A stretch of 44,135 nt of DNA, taken from positions 1 to 44,135 of the forward strand of contig CAYWSY010000005.1 in NCBI GenBank assembly GCA_964461105.1, given 5' to 3'. This document shows positions 8,202 through 17,267 of the stretch, one piece after another. Under the pieces are notes generated by a model. That model made no database searches. It was not told the origin of the DNA and worked only from the letters and a program-made list of their open reading frames with translations. Within the stretch, counting starts at the first letter, position 1. Each line of letters begins with the position of its first letter. The translations under genes and the position numbers were made by a program. Source of the stretch: JAGVMG01 sp964461105. Lineage in GTDB: Bacteria; Chlamydiota; Chlamydiia; Chlamydiales; Rhabdochlamydiaceae.

Positions 8202-9638
8202 TCAAATTTGCAAGGTTAAGAAATCAGAAAAGTTCACGATATGGCTGAACACCTCTTTTTCTATGACGCTTTTACTAACCCCATTAACGTGAATGAGTAC
8301 AGGTCGAATAGAATAGCTTTTGGGAATAGCTAGATTTTTAATTTTCCTTTTAATTTCTTCTATGACAGAAGAAGAAATCTCCTTGGTACTAAATTTCACC
8401 TCACAAAGATACAGAGTGTTGTGTCTCGTTTGGATAAGAAGATCAATCTGACATCCATCCTGTCTTTGTGTTTTTCTTTGGAAGAATGGGCCTGCCATGA
8501 CTATTTCTTGAGTGTCAATTTTTAGAATATTGCACAAGCCCTTGAGGTTATTCATTACCAAGTTTTCAAACTGCAACCCCAGGATGGATTCCCATCCAGG
8601 TAAATGAAAAGAGGATTTGGATTTAAAAAAATTTCGGGTGATTTTTTCCTTATTCGGTTCAATGTATTTCAGATAGAATCGAATATAGTTATCTTTTAGG
8701 CGGAATTTCTTTAACCTAGATGACTTTTTGGTGTCTAAATCCCACGTTACATCTTCTGCTATAAATCCAGCTAACTTAAGGTTTTTAAGATATGCTGATA
8801 CAGACCCGCTTTTTTTTAAATTTAAAGACTCGCAAATCTCATCTAATGTTGAGGAATGTTTGTGCAATTCTCTGATTATCTTGCTATAGGTTTTAGATTT
8901 TTTTGAAAACAAATCTGAGAATATCTGTTCAAATTCACGAAATAATAACCCTTCCGATTGAAAACACAATCTTTTTATATTTTCTTCCGCAGTTTGACTT
9001 GGAATAATTTCCTCAAGATATTTGGGGATGCCTCCTGTTACAGATAAGGCCTTAAATTTTTCATAAGGGCTGATTGTGTGTTTTTGGTTTCCCCAAAATT
9101 CTTGGCACTCCGAAAGGGATAGTTCTTCTAATATCAAGTCGATTGAAATTCTCCCTACAAAACCCGTATTTCTAAGGATATTTTTTTCTATCCAGCTTGA
9201 GACGGATCCGCATACGATCAAAATAAGATCAGGATTTACAGAGAAATAGAGGTCCCATGCATTTTTCAGGTGACCAAGAAAATCCGGGTCTTTTGAGCCC
9301 ATCCAAGAGATTTCGTCAAAGACAATAACTATCTTTTGTCCATTGGCTTGATTTCCTAAGAATGTAAAATATTCATTCCAGTCTTTAGCCTGCATTGTGG
9401 GCATTTTTAAATTCTGGGAAACCTGAGAAGAAAAAGCATCAAGTTGTCGTTGTTTGGTTATGCCAGGAACGGGGGGAAGTCCAACAAAAGTCCAGCATTT
9501 CTTATCCTTTACAAATTCTTGAATCAAGCGGCTTTTTCCGATACGCCTTCTCCCTCTGATTACAACAAAACTAGCTGCCTTCTTTTTCAATAAAAAACTT
9601 AAGTCTTCCAGCTCTCTTTTTCTTCCTATAAATTTCAT
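8202..9638 (-). CDS. Archaeal-type AAA ATPase with DUF234/PD-(D/E)XK C-terminus
   Basis: This 478-aa protein has an N-terminal ATPase module: FIGRKRELEDL at the start, a Walker A variant RGRRRIGKSRLI (about 28-39), Walker B VIVFDEISWMG near 103-113, and a sensor region in LILIVCGSVSSW. A winged-helix segment follows (about 255-300, with the S/K-rich KKSGSVSAYLKNLKLAGFI). The C-terminus carries a restriction-endonuclease-like signature, QIDLLIQ followed by LYLCEVKFS (D...E-x-K). Proteins of this architecture are common in archaea and in some symbionts and are often lineage-expanded. Their role is unsettled (mobile, defensive or regulatory). A cluster of repeats lies just upstream. It is not part of the tra operon, which ends 240 bp further upstream on the same strand. 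Confidence 0.8.
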   Translation of the reverse strand: MKFIGRKRELEDLSFLLKKKAASFVVIRGRRRIGKSRLIQEFVKDKKCWTFVGLPPVPGITKQRQLDAFSSQVSQNLKMPTMQAKDWNEYFTFLGNQANGQKIVIVFDEISWMGSKDPDFLGHLKNAWDLYFSVNPDLILIVCGSVSSWIEKNILRNTGFVGRISIDLILEELSLSECQEFWGNQKHTISPYEKFKALSVTGGIPKYLEEIIPSQTAEENIKRLCFQSEGLLFREFEQIFSDLFSKKSKTYSKIIRELHKHSSTLDEICESLNLKKSGSVSAYLKNLKLAGFIAEDVTWDLDTKKSSRLKKFRLKDNYIRFYLKYIEPNKEKITRNFFKSKSSFHLPGWESILGLQFENLVMNNLKGLCNILKIDTQEIVMAGPFFQRKTQRQDGCQIDLLIQTRHNTLYLCEVKFSTKEISSSVIEEIKRKIKNLAIPKSYSIRPVLIHVNGVSKSVIEKEVFSHIVNFSDFLTLQI

Positions 9639-9675
9639 AGCACCAGCCCTTTATATGAATTTGATCTATTATACA

Positions 9676-9806
9676 TCATGAAAACGACAAATGTCAATCT
9701 TATGAGATAAAATTAGAGTCATATTTTACCTCATAAAAACGATAAATGTCATTCTTGTGAGGCGAAATCCTGGCTTGTTTTCATCTCACAAGAATGACAA
9801 TTTATC
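9676..9806. repeat. Three-copy repeat cluster upstream of ATPase/nuclease gene
   Basis: Two direct 38-bp copies lie at 9676-9713 and 9731-9768 (55-bp spacing). They share a TCAT-AAAACGA-AAATGTCA-TCTT-TGAG-AAAT pattern. A third, inverted copy lies at about 9778-9809. Copies two and three form an inverted repeat with arms 9741-9761 and 9785-9806, differing by one inserted base, around a 23-nt spacer. The cluster fills most of the 242 bp between the tra operon end and the ATPase start, so it covers the ATPase promoter region. It may be operator sites, or target sites of that ATPase/nuclease. Confidence 0.7.
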
Positions 9807-9880
9807 CTCTAACACAAACGTATTCGGGATTAACTAAATTTTTTCCAGTCTAAAGGTAAGCTTTTTTTGAAAACTCACTT

Positions 9881-11554
9881 TCACCTACGATACTTGAGTT
9901 GCATCTTGATGACAGGAAAATTTCCAGGAAGGCGAATATAAGCCTCATTTGTGTTCAAAGACTGGATATCTGTTGGAGTGACAACTGGTGAAACACGCTT
10001 CTGCATAGATAGATTGACACCATCTCTCATTTCATGGGCTCCATAGGAGATTCCCTCTTGAAGCTCCCCAATTTCCTTATTACCAAATGATTTGGAGATC
10101 CTTTCTGCAATTTCAGGATCCCGTTCCGTAAAAGCGATCCTCGTTGCACAGTTACCGATGATTATTCGGGCAAGATCACGTCCATAAATCATTTCAATTT
10201 GAGATGGACTCTGAATAGCCAAAAGAGCGCAGCCTCCATATTTACGACTTTCGGTTAAACACGTTTCGAGGTCTTTTAAACGATTTAGGCTTGGGAGCTC
10301 ATCAGCAATGAACCAAAGGCGTCGATTGTGATCGGGAGACATAAGAAGGAGACTTCGCATAGCAATAGAAAACCAACCGGAAAGTAGCGGGAGCATCGAA
10401 GCTCTTTGACTCATGGTACAAGTCAAAAAGAGCCAGCTATCATCCTTTCGGTTGCATACCCAATCTCGGATAGAAAACGGAGTATCTGTATCAGGGAAAA
10501 GCTCTAGGCATTCCAGGTAGGATGCAGCAACCGCTCGGACCGATCCGGCGGTTTTTTCTGAAGAAGGGTCCAGAAACGGCCCAGCCTTCGTTTCTTTGAG
10601 TGCATCATACAGGATGTGCAGGGGGGAGTGAAATAAGAGCTTGGTGAGACTGGAAATGCGTTTCTCTTGGGCTTTAATTTGAAGGAGTGCATTGAAAACT
10701 TCTTGGGCAGCCTTTCTCCAAAACGACTCGTCTTCTTGAAAAGTAGAAGGGATAAAGCTTTGAACGAGGGCTTTAAAATCGAAAGAGTCATGGCATTCGC
10801 ACCATGGGTGCCATTGAGGGCTTCTTTGGTCAAAAGGGTTTAGGAGGACATCTTTTCCCTCTCGGTAGTATTTAGCAACGAATTCTCCTGTACTATCAAC
10901 GACAACGGCTCGTTGCCTTTGCTTTCTAATTTCAGGAAGGATTCGATGGAAACAGTTTGTTTTACCACTTCCCGTTCCGCCAGAAACGAGAATATGCCGA
11001 GTCTCTGTCCCTTTGATTAGGGGAAGATTTCCGATCTTGATTTTAGATGCTTTTCGTGTCAACCGAAGGCGCATGCCGATAGCCGTTGGAGAAGTGGTAG
11101 ACTGACCAGAGATATGTTCTTTTTTTCGGGCACGAATTCCCCTGATCCCAAAAAAGGCGAAAAACCCACAGAAGAAAAAGATAGAGACAACGAAGGATTT
11201 TTTTAAATTATCGAGGGTTTTTTCCAGGAGAACAGGAAAATGTTTTCTGCAGGACCGATCGATCCAACTCGCTTTAACAGGCATTTCCAGTTTGGAATAA
11301 CGTTTACTTTCTAACTGGCCTAAAAAAGCACCGTCTATAAGGATTTTCTCTTCCAGATTATTAGCAAAATGGGCTTTGGCGTAATACCAGGCTACGTTGT
11401 AGTAGAAAAATGGGACTTGTGACATCAAGTAAGAAAAGTAAGCTAAGGCTACGAGGTTCGAAGCGAAAAAGGCTACCCGGAAGACCTGTTTGGTCATGCG
11501 CACTCTGTGCGCCCAAATCTGCCCCCCTTCTGTGACTGTTTTCAATAGGCTCAT
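9881..11554 (-). CDS. traD: F-type coupling protein TraD (T4CP)
   Basis: This 557-aa type IV coupling ATPase links the relaxosome to the mating channel and pumps DNA. Two N-terminal membrane spans (about 22-47 and 120-138) flank a small periplasmic domain. The RecA-like motor follows, with Walker A SGGTGSGKTN near 187-196 and Walker B WFIADELPSL near 408-417. The ending is short (LPGNFPVIKMQLKYRR), so the long C-terminal extension of F TraD that contacts TraM is missing. That fits a system with a different type of relaxosome. ATG with AGGAAG upstream supports the start. It is the last gene of the tra operon, 17 bp after the 194-aa membrane protein gene. Confidence 0.9.
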   Translation of the reverse strand: MSLLKTVTEGGQIWAHRVRMTKQVFRVAFFASNLVALAYFSYLMSQVPFFYYNVAWYYAKAHFANNLEEKILIDGAFLGQLESKRYSKLEMPVKASWIDRSCRKHFPVLLEKTLDNLKKSFVVSIFFFCGFFAFFGIRGIRARKKEHISGQSTTSPTAIGMRLRLTRKASKIKIGNLPLIKGTETRHILVSGGTGSGKTNCFHRILPEIRKQRQRAVVVDSTGEFVAKYYREGKDVLLNPFDQRSPQWHPWCECHDSFDFKALVQSFIPSTFQEDESFWRKAAQEVFNALLQIKAQEKRISSLTKLLFHSPLHILYDALKETKAGPFLDPSSEKTAGSVRAVAASYLECLELFPDTDTPFSIRDWVCNRKDDSWLFLTCTMSQRASMLPLLSGWFSIAMRSLLLMSPDHNRRLWFIADELPSLNRLKDLETCLTESRKYGGCALLAIQSPSQIEMIYGRDLARIIIGNCATRIAFTERDPEIAERISKSFGNKEIGELQEGISYGAHEMRDGVNLSMQKRVSPVVTPTDIQSLNTNEAYIRLPGNFPVIKMQLKYRR

Positions 11555-11571
11555 CGACTCTTCCTTATTTC

Positions 11572-12156
11572 CTATAAGGAAACATGCTCATATTTCGAGC
11601 TGCTTTCCACTTGTTTCAAGGTTTGGCTCTTTTTTTTGAGAATGGGCTTTTCCTTTTTTTCTACATCAACGGTTTCCTGGTTTGAGGGTTGCTGCATTAC
11701 TGTAGCGACCTTCCTTTGCTTTTCACTTGAACGATAGTCATCTAAAAAGAGCGAACAAAAAAGAAGAGCAACATTAAGTATAATTAGGGCACATAGAGCA
11801 GGTAGTGGAGTAAGACTTAAAGCGGTAATAGGGCTTCTTCTCAAACACTTCGCAATGAGAGCTAAAACTAGCAAATAAATAAAACGAAGAAAACATGGAA
11901 CAAAGAGTATTAAAGAAATTACGCCAAGTCCTTCGAATGGGACTGAGGCACAAAAAACAAGCATCCCTAATAAAAGAACAATAGTCATCCAAGGAGCCCA
12001 TCGCGACCAAGTTTTTAGATGTTTTCTCCAATTGATGTTCTTATAACCTTCCGTCTTAGGGAAAAAATAATTAAAAAGTTGAACCCATTTAGGATAAGGG
12101 AAAACCTCAAGGATCATTTTGTCTTCATCATCGAAAATTTCTGTAGGTTTTGTCAT
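11572..12156 (-). CDS. Membrane protein in the TraS/TraT position
   Basis: This 194-aa protein is of unrecognised family. It has an N-terminal cytoplasmic stretch, about four hydrophobic segments (roughly 54-76, 78-104, 112-130, 118-140, partly merging), and a charged Lys/Gln-rich tail with coiled-coil character (KKEKPILKKKSQTLK). GGGGAG precedes the ATG by 4 nt. It lies between traG and traD. In the F plasmid that slot holds traS and traT, the surface and entry exclusion genes, and TraS is also a small multi-span inner-membrane protein. Position and topology suggest an entry-exclusion or channel-accessory role, with no sequence similarity that I can claim. Confidence 0.65.
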   Translation of the reverse strand: MTKPTEIFDDEDKMILEVFPYPKWVQLFNYFFPKTEGYKNINWRKHLKTWSRWAPWMTIVLLLGMLVFCASVPFEGLGVISLILFVPCFLRFIYLLVLALIAKCLRRSPITALSLTPLPALCALIILNVALLFCSLFLDDYRSSEKQRKVATVMQQPSNQETVDVEKKEKPILKKKSQTLKQVESSSKYEHVSL

Positions 12157-12174
12157 GGTACTCCCCTGTTATTA

Positions 12175-15100
12175 CTACCGTTCTTCATCATTGAGTTGCT
12201 CAAATCCAATCTTTGTTAAAGCTTCATGCACTTTTTCAGCACCTAACTGTCCAAACTGTTTAACAGCATTAATTCCGGATTTACCAACTTTCATAGTTGC
12301 AGTATAACCATTCTTTATCACATCACATCCTGATATTACTGCATCTATACCTTTTAGAGCCGTTCCTAAAACAGGCATATCTGACTTCGCGTGGCCCCAA
12401 AGAGACTTATCAAATGATTGAGTTGCATCATCTTTTCTATCGCTATATGTCCGTTCGACCTCAACTGTATGGTTTTGTTCCCTTTCAGCCCTATACCCAA
12501 GTCGATCCTGTTGATCATGCATTGTCTCTTTATAAGAAAGATCCTTCCCTTTAATTTCATGCTGGAGGTTGGAAACGTCCTGATTAATATTTCCCGATCC
12601 ACTCTCAATTTTCGAAGCATTTTCTTCCCTAAAACTGGCAACCTTTGCCTCAAATCTATCTTCAGAGGGACTTTGTATCCCTGTAACATCATGCTGATAA
12701 GATTCTCGAATTGAAGGAATCTCCATTGCCTTTGGTAAGTAATCCCCAACAAATTCATTGATTATAGCTCTTTTTTCAGGATGGTTGCTAGAAAGATCCA
12801 AAGTGTCAGAAACTTTTCCAATGTCCCCGTCGTATTTTTCACTCAGGAAGTCGACAAAACGCTGATCCAGTTTTTGGTTGATCGAGAGGTTGTCTGTTTC
12901 TGAATAACTCTTAAGATCAGAAAGAGCCTGCTGTCTTGAATAAGCAGCTCTGAATTGATCTACAGAAGACTCTGTTTGGTTCAATGACTGGGAGAAATCT
13001 TCATGCAACCGCGCATCTTCGGAATTGAGAATACTCCCAACCTCGCCTTTCGAGAGATTTGTGATCGATTGAATATGCTTTTGAAACGACTCTGATTGCA
13101 TCGCTTTTTCCATAATGCTGTCTGATTCAGAACGGGAAACCCCATCTTGGAGACTCATCTGACCTTCTGCTCCAACTCCAATTACTTTCCACATTCCTTT
13201 TCCACTGATGCCCCCAGACAAAACCTCTCTGAAGGCATTATCTTTACTGATCCCTTTTGCCTGTCCGTATTCATCTGCTAAACCAGAAAGATACTGATAC
13301 GACTCTTGAAAACTTGAGGATTCCTGCAAATTCCAAGACTTACCCGACTGAACAGCCCTGGAAACAGCTTCAGTTAGCCCGACGGCCTTATTAGCTGTAT
13401 CAGAAACGCTTAAAGAAGCGGCTTTTGAGGCATCAAAGACATTCGATTCTGATGACGAAAGGGATTGTTGAAGAGCGGAACTGTATGCCTCTGAACGAGA
13501 AATCCCCTCCCTTAAGTGGGAGTCTGCCTGACGAATGTACACTCCACCTGTATCTGGAACAAAAGTCGAAGCTTCTCGTCCTGTATCCATACTGACGCTA
13601 CCTGAAGATAACTGACCGCTGTAACTTTGTTTGAACATCTGAGCATTGTATCCATTTAAAGATTCCATGCTGATATTGCCAAAGCTGTAATTGCCTGAGG
13701 TCTTCTCAGAAGCTGCGGTAGAAGCTGCCGATTGCGCAGGGGCCATCAGAGAAGATGCCATGTGAACCATCTGATGAACGCCCCCTTTGAGGATGATCCA
13801 AGAAAGAAACGGAATAAACGCCATGGCAACCGCTGCAATCGATTCCATCGAACTATAGAGCTCACATAGTCCTTCAGAGGTAAAGATCGTGAGATCAACG
13901 CTCTCTCCCCAGGCTGAACGCTTTCGAAAATCCCAGATGGAATTTAAGAGGAATTTGACGACCACATAAAAAGGGGGCCAGGTATTGACCCATAGGACAA
14001 ATTGAACCCATGAAATAAGAGGCTTAATCCCAAAAGAGAGCAGGGAAAAAACGATGATCAGAGGGAAAACGGTATAAATCAAGGCTTCAAAAAAGTTTCT
14101 CATAGCAACAATGGAGCTGGCCCCAAGAGCTCCTAAAATCTTCTGGTTTTCTTTCTGCAGGATTTCTGCGCGCTTCGAGGCAAAAGAGATTAAGGTTCCA
14201 GGCAACTCCTCTTTTAAAACATCAATAGCGATTTGCTGTTTCATGAGATTTTTGATCGCAACTTCTCCCTGTTGTTTTTGACCTAAAAGAAAAAAAATAT
14301 CACTCCCCATTTCTCCAAGTACGATCTCTCTCGTGTTTCCTTCTTTCTTAGCAAAGAGCTCGTTCATTTTTTTCATAGCTTCTCTGCATGTAAGAAACAC
14401 TCCTGAAGTGGAATTCCCATCTTTTTCTCTATATAATACCGTTCGAAGATTTGAGGTGTGCTCTTCAAGATATTTAAGAAGATGTTTTTGATGGATGAGA
14501 TCTTCTTTGCTATACAAACCAATCCCAATGTCCCGATAGACACATTCTCTGCAAAATTCCCTAAAATTATCCTCAAGAAGGCGATTGCCAATCCGGCATT
14601 TTCTAGACTGAAAGATGTTGTCTGCCGCATAGATATGCCCAGTCCAATTATACATCGCATCATCTGTGCCATGACTGACCCCTTCAAGAGCCTGGTTGAA
14701 GTTATAGCTCACTGTGCTGACTAGGGACACAAATTTCCCCAAAAAAAAAGGCACATTATCAACGGTAAAAAAAGCAATTTTCGTGTCTTTGACTTTCTGA
14801 ACAAGATGATCTTGGATGTAAACGGTTGTACGTGGAACCAAGAGAAATGACATCACAGCGAGGCTTGGGAGGAAAAAACACTTAATGATAGGCTCGAACT
14901 TTTCCTTCATAAACGCAAGGCAAATACAAGAAAATCCCCCTATCGCGAGGGCAACTCTAAGAATAGCATGAAATGTCTTACCGATTTCGGTTTTCTCGTT
15001 GCCATAGATCAGCATCGATACAGCATTAAAGACCTTGCAGAGGAGCTCTCCACCGCCATAGGTATGCACTGCCGTATCAGAAGGAGCCTCGATCTTTAAT

Positions 15101-15180
15101 CCATCCCCTGCATGACAGATATCAAAAGAGCCAAGGGTAGCTAAACAAAGGAAGAGGATAAAAGCGCCGAATCGTCTCAT
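12175..15180 (-). CDS. traG: Mating-pair stabilisation protein TraG
   Basis: This roughly 1001-aa inner-membrane protein is needed for pilus assembly (N-terminal part) and mating-pair stabilisation (C-terminal part). It has a signal-like start MRRFGAFILFLCLATLG, spans near 60-85 and 90-110, a cluster of spans at about 360-410, and another at 445-470 (AVAMAFIPFLSWIILKGG). This TraG_N architecture is followed by some 500 hydrophilic, Ser/Gln-rich residues with helical repeats, as in F TraG. I chose ATG at 15180 over GTG at 15204 because AGGAG lies 6 nt upstream and the reading then begins with a clean hydrophobic leader. The upstream traH stop overlaps by nothing (2-bp step). Confidence 0.87.
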   Translation of the reverse strand: MRRFGAFILFLCLATLGSFDICHAGDGLKIEAPSDTAVHTYGGGELLCKVFNAVSMLIYGNEKTEIGKTFHAILRVALAIGGFSCICLAFMKEKFEPIIKCFFLPSLAVMSFLLVPRTTVYIQDHLVQKVKDTKIAFFTVDNVPFFLGKFVSLVSTVSYNFNQALEGVSHGTDDAMYNWTGHIYAADNIFQSRKCRIGNRLLEDNFREFCRECVYRDIGIGLYSKEDLIHQKHLLKYLEEHTSNLRTVLYREKDGNSTSGVFLTCREAMKKMNELFAKKEGNTREIVLGEMGSDIFFLLGQKQQGEVAIKNLMKQQIAIDVLKEELPGTLISFASKRAEILQKENQKILGALGASSIVAMRNFFEALIYTVFPLIIVFSLLSFGIKPLISWVQFVLWVNTWPPFYVVVKFLLNSIWDFRKRSAWGESVDLTIFTSEGLCELYSSMESIAAVAMAFIPFLSWIILKGGVHQMVHMASSLMAPAQSAASTAASEKTSGNYSFGNISMESLNGYNAQMFKQSYSGQLSSGSVSMDTGREASTFVPDTGGVYIRQADSHLREGISRSEAYSSALQQSLSSSESNVFDASKAASLSVSDTANKAVGLTEAVSRAVQSGKSWNLQESSSFQESYQYLSGLADEYGQAKGISKDNAFREVLSGGISGKGMWKVIGVGAEGQMSLQDGVSRSESDSIMEKAMQSESFQKHIQSITNLSKGEVGSILNSEDARLHEDFSQSLNQTESSVDQFRAAYSRQQALSDLKSYSETDNLSINQKLDQRFVDFLSEKYDGDIGKVSDTLDLSSNHPEKRAIINEFVGDYLPKAMEIPSIRESYQHDVTGIQSPSEDRFEAKVASFREENASKIESGSGNINQDVSNLQHEIKGKDLSYKETMHDQQDRLGYRAEREQNHTVEVERTYSDRKDDATQSFDKSLWGHAKSDMPVLGTALKGIDAVISGCDVIKNGYTATMKVGKSGINAVKQFGQLGAEKVHEALTKIGFEQLNDEER

Positions 15181-15181
15181 C

Positions 15182-16531
15182 TTAGACTCCTCTCTCTTTA
15201 TCACGGGTAAATTTGTCAGTATCCATCAGAAATTTAATCGCGTCGTGCTCTACTGAAATTCTGTGGAGATTTTCAAGGTTTAGGGATTGTAGATCCTTGA
15301 GAACCCCATGAACTTGCTTAATATACTCATCGAGCTCATAGCCCGTTACCTGAGCCGCTCTAAGGGCTTCAGCTCGATTGATCGTATCTCTCACGACCTC
15401 TTCTGCAAAAATTAAGACCCTTTCAAAGGCGATGCTATCGCTATAATGATCTAGCGCAATTCCCCCTCCCTTGGTTTGAGCCATCAGGGAAACAAGACTT
15501 CCAACAGGAAATCGCGTGTTCAGAAGAAGGGTTCGCTCTTCATCAGTGAGTGTGCTCTGTTCTTTTCCCTCTTTAATAATTTTGCTTTGGATGGAGGTAA
15601 GGATCTTATGCACTTTTGACTTCCAGGCAGTTTCTGGGGAAATCTTCATGAGTTTTAACTTCACATCGATCTTATTATCACTGATCTGATAAGCATTTGC
15701 CATCTCGCCCCCATACCGAAGAAGCTCGAGCGCTTTTTTGTAATTCGGGGGAAACACCTGAACACTCTGGCCACCGATCCCATTTTGAGGTAGCTCATGA
15801 ACAACAATCGTTCCAGTGATATTCATAAACAGATTTTTGGTGTCCTCATCTAAAGAGGCGCTTTCCATTGCCTTCCAAGCAATGTTATAGTCTCCAATGA
15901 GGATATCAGAGCTGTTGCCTTTGACCTTATTGAGGGCATTCATCCGTTTGGCTGTGTCATCCCGACATCCATGCTTTGCTTCAATCATGTCTTTAAACAA
16001 AGGGCTAGTTGTCCCTGCGTGCTCACAAATATAAGCGGACCCCCTTTGTGTTTTTGGCCAAATTCCTTGAACCATGGAACTTGCCAACTCACAGGAATTA
16101 ATGTTGATCGAATTGAGCTGATTAGCCCAGGTTTGAATCTGCTTGATCGTCGAAGACACTGAAGGGGATATCGTCTCAACCCCCAACAAGAACGCATACC
16201 CGACGGCATTAGAAGCGATGCCTTTTAAAGCATTTTTAATTTCACTTCCGCTGGCCATGCTAATGGCTCCAAGGTTGTAATCGATTCCTCCACAGCCACC
16301 AGAAAACGAGGGCATGCCTACATGGATGGGACTAATATCATAGACATTAGTTCTCACTACGCCATTACCTCCTACAAAATGAACCCCCAGTTGGGAATTA
16401 ATGGAGACAGGATCACTCGTGTTGTACACTGTATTGAACTTATTGAAAAAATCGCCCATTTTCTGATCTAAACTCCCAAAGAGAGAAGAACAAAAGATCA
16501 CTAAAACACCTGTGAACCAATATTTATCCAC
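15182..16531 (-). CDS. traH: Conjugative pilus assembly protein TraH
   Basis: This 449-aa exported protein belongs to the F-pilus assembly set with TraF, TraU, TraW and TrbC. It has a short N-terminal hydrophobic signal (about 5-20), then a Gly-rich segment with GGCGGIDYNLGAIS near 79-92, which is a recognisable TraH feature. Helical regions follow, including coiled-coil-like C-terminal stretches. The start is GTG at 16531 with GGGAG upstream. The preceding traF stop is at 16533, so the two are translationally adjacent. The length agrees with F TraH (about 450 aa). Confidence 0.87.
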   Translation of the reverse strand: MDKYWFTGVLVIFCSSLFGSLDQKMGDFFNKFNTVYNTSDPVSINSQLGVHFVGGNGVVRTNVYDISPIHVGMPSFSGGCGGIDYNLGAISMASGSEIKNALKGIASNAVGYAFLLGVETISPSVSSTIKQIQTWANQLNSININSCELASSMVQGIWPKTQRGSAYICEHAGTTSPLFKDMIEAKHGCRDDTAKRMNALNKVKGNSSDILIGDYNIAWKAMESASLDEDTKNLFMNITGTIVVHELPQNGIGGQSVQVFPPNYKKALELLRYGGEMANAYQISDNKIDVKLKLMKISPETAWKSKVHKILTSIQSKIIKEGKEQSTLTDEERTLLLNTRFPVGSLVSLMAQTKGGGIALDHYSDSIAFERVLIFAEEVVRDTINRAEALRAAQVTGYELDEYIKQVHGVLKDLQSLNLENLHRISVEHDAIKFLMDTDKFTRDKERGV

Positions 16532-16532
16532 C

Positions 16533-17267
16533 CTAATCTCCCTGTTTCCATTGAGTTACGATGTTCTCTTCGATATCGGTAACCGTGACAAGTCCTGCTC
16601 CAACGGGAACAACAGTGTTTTCAAAGGGATTGACCACAAACAATGAAGGCGCGGCTTTGACACCGATCACAACACTGATCCCTTTATCCAACTCAAAATC
16701 GGAGAAATCTGAAAGCCCTTGGCCATCCAAAGAAACTGCTTTCACCTTCCACTGATTGAGTTCGGCAAAGAGTTTAACGACCTCAGCAGCCTTTCTAGAA
16801 AACAGATCCCCACCTTGAAAGAAGAAAAGAAGAAAATGGTCTTTTGAAAGTTTGGCTAACAGATTCTTCCTTTGTTGAAGGTCGTTCTCCCTTTTGGCAA
16901 GAATCCCGTAACTTGTGGTAGGGTTCTTAAAAAACTCTCCCATGAGAGGATTTTCAAGAATCAGCTTCCCCCATTCTCCAGCAAAACGTCCACTCTGATC
17001 GATCCATTTTTTTTGCTCTCTCATGTACTGTTCCACATTCTCAGTCGTAGGGACTATGAGAGCGAGGGCAAGGAGCTGAGCGAGATTCCTCTTTTCAGCT
17101 TGAAGGATCCCTTCAGCTTGTTCGGGAGTTAGTTGAGCTTTCTCTTCGATTTTCTGCTCTTGATCTTCAAAATAATACCATCCTTCGAGTTTGCGTTCGT
17201 ACCAACTGGAGGAAGCACTCAAAAATGGAGCGTATGACGAGAGAATCAGAAAGAGAAACTTACTCAT
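16533..17267 (-). CDS. traF: Conjugative pilus assembly protein TraF
   Basis: This 244-aa periplasmic protein has an N-terminal signal (MSKFLFLILSSYAPFLSASS) and the TraF hallmark GWYYFEDQEQ right after it. The C-terminal half has a thioredoxin-like fold (FLLFFFQGGDLFSRKAAEV and APSLFVVNP with the cis-Pro-like loop). The CxxC active site is absent, as in F TraF, so it is structural rather than a redox enzyme. It overlaps traN by 8 bp at the start and is followed directly by traH. Confidence 0.87.
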   Translation of the reverse strand: MSKFLFLILSSYAPFLSASSSWYERKLEGWYYFEDQEQKIEEKAQLTPEQAEGILQAEKRNLAQLLALALIVPTTENVEQYMREQKKWIDQSGRFAGEWGKLILENPLMGEFFKNPTTSYGILAKRENDLQQRKNLLAKLSKDHFLLFFFQGGDLFSRKAAEVVKLFAELNQWKVKAVSLDGQGLSDFSDFELDKGISVVIGVKAAPSLFVVNPFENTVVPVGAGLVTVTDIEENIVTQWKQGD

